Below, piece by piece: positions 7,335-8,052 of a DNA stretch of 8,052 bases (position 1 is its first letter; every line of letters begins with the position of its first letter). The position numbers and the translations under genes are program-made. The notes under the pieces were generated by a model that was given only the letters and a program-made list of their open reading frames with translations, did no database searches and was not told the DNA's origin. The DNA is from Fidelibacterota bacterium (GTDB lineage Bacteria; Fidelibacterota; Marinisomatia; Marinisomatales; S15-B10): contig PAOF01000038.1 of NCBI GenBank assembly GCA_002707905.1, forward strand, positions 2,103-10,154, read 5' to 3'.

Positions 7335-8052
7335 TGAAAAAAGTTGGTGTTTTAGGTTCAACAGGTTCCATTGGTTTAAATACTTTAAAAGTTTTAGAAA
7401 ATCTTTCTGATTTTAAGGTTAAATATTTAACAGCTAATAGAAATGTTGATTTATTAATTGAACAAGCTTTAAAATTTCGCCCTGAAATTGTTTGTATCGG
7501 TGATAAAAAGTTATACAAAAAATTAAAAGATAATTTAAATAATGAGTTTGAAATTCTATGTGGTAGAAATGATTTAATTGATATTTCAGGAATCAACACC
7601 ATTGATATATGTGTAAATGCTATTGTAGGAGGACCTGGAATGGAACCTACGATTCAAGCATTAAAATCAGGAGTTGATGTTGCTTTAAGTAACAAAGAGT
7701 CAATGGTTATGGCAGGGGATATAATAAATAATATTTGTAAAAAAACTGGTGCAAAAATTTTTCCTGTCGATAGTGAACATAGTGCTATTTGGCAATGTTT
7801 AATTGGAGAAAAAATAGAAAATGTTAATAGATTGATTTTAACAGGTTCTGGAGGACCATTTAGAAATAAGTCTTTATCAGATTTTAATTCCATCTCAGTT
7901 GATCAAGCCTTAAATCATCCTACATGGAAAATGGGGAAAAAGATTTCTATTGATTCAGCAACAATGATGAACAAAGGTTTTGAAGTAATTGAAGCATTTT
8001 GGTTATTCAAAATTGATTATGATAAAATAGATATCGTTATACATCCTCAATC
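7334..8052 (+). CDS. dxr: 1-deoxy-D-xylulose 5-phosphate reductoisomerase (3' end missing)
   Basis: Dxr converts DXP to MEP with NADPH, the first committed step of the non-mevalonate isoprenoid pathway, in the cytosol. The window holds 239 complete codons of the roughly 380-400 usual. The N-terminus starts directly with the NADPH-binding strand and GSTGSIG (residues 8-14). NKESMV marks the linker into the catalytic domain. VDSEHSAIWQ (145-154) supplies metal ligands D146 and E148. LTGSGGPF (169-176) matches the LTASGGPF motif with Gly for Ala. WKMGKKISIDSATMMNKGFE ends with N213, K214 and E217, equivalent to E. coli N227, K228 and E231. IHPQ is the last visible piece of the IHPQS motif. The ATG lies 4 bp after the lpxA stop, so cotranscription is likely; no Shine-Dalgarno site is visible. 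The gene is cut by the window edge, not by a stop. Confidence 0.97.
   Translation, partial: MKKVGVLGSTGSIGLNTLKVLENLSDFKVKYLTANRNVDLLIEQALKFRPEIVCIGDKKLYKKLKDNLNNEFEILCGRNDLIDISGINTIDICVNAIVGGPGMEPTIQALKSGVDVALSNKESMVMAGDIINNICKKTGAKIFPVDSEHSAIWQCLIGEKIENVNRLILTGSGGPFRNKSLSDFNSISVDQALNHPTWKMGKKISIDSATMMNKGFEVIEAFWLFKIDYDKIDIVIHPQ

Overview
This AT-rich window (GC judged by eye at roughly 30 percent) is an uninterrupted, all plus-strand cluster of cell-envelope genes from a Gram-negative bacterium. The order is a partial zinc-ribbon membrane protein, uppS, bamA, skp/ompH, lpxD, an lpxC-fabZ fusion, lpxA, and the first part of dxr. The fused LpxC-FabZ protein, the low GC, the scarcity of Shine-Dalgarno sites and the gene order suggest the Fibrobacteres-Chlorobi-Bacteroidetes (FCB) superphylum. 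A marine Marinimicrobia (SAR406)-like or related streamlined lineage fits best. That placement is inference; no rRNA or marker search could be done.

Layout. Positions 1-387 hold the 3' end of a small Cys-rich membrane protein. Positions 414-3547 carry uppS and bamA, which overlap by 4 bp. After a 52-bp gap, which holds the only canonical Shine-Dalgarno sequence I see in the window, comes skp (3600-4136). The lipid A block follows (4144-7329): lpxD, lpxC-fabZ overlapping it by 8 bp, and lpxA. dxr starts 4 bp after lpxA and runs off the right edge. No intergenic gap exceeds 52 bp, so there is no unexplained non-coding stretch. I see no mobile element, CRISPR array, tRNA or rRNA, convincing promoter or terminator.

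How the genes work together. Dxr feeds the MEP isoprenoid pathway, and UppS turns its products into the C55 undecaprenyl carrier used for peptidoglycan and O-antigen. LpxA, LpxC and LpxD carry out the first three committed steps of lipid A synthesis, while FabZ draws the shared hydroxyacyl-ACP pool towards fatty acids. Skp and BamA chaperone and insert outer-membrane proteins into the membrane that lipid A builds. The cluster resembles the E. coli dxr-uppS-cdsA-rseP-bamA-skp-lpxD-fabZ-lpxA region, with dxr moved to the far end, cdsA and rseP absent from between uppS and bamA, and lpxC fused to fabZ.

The main oddities are in the lipid A genes. lpxD is full length but carries one in-frame TGA at codon 67. 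lpxA has no ATG, GTG or TTG in its whole N-terminal part and seems to need a rare start (ATT at 6556) unless the sequence is in error. I did not find a previously undescribed system; this is a core operon with two unusual gene-expression features.
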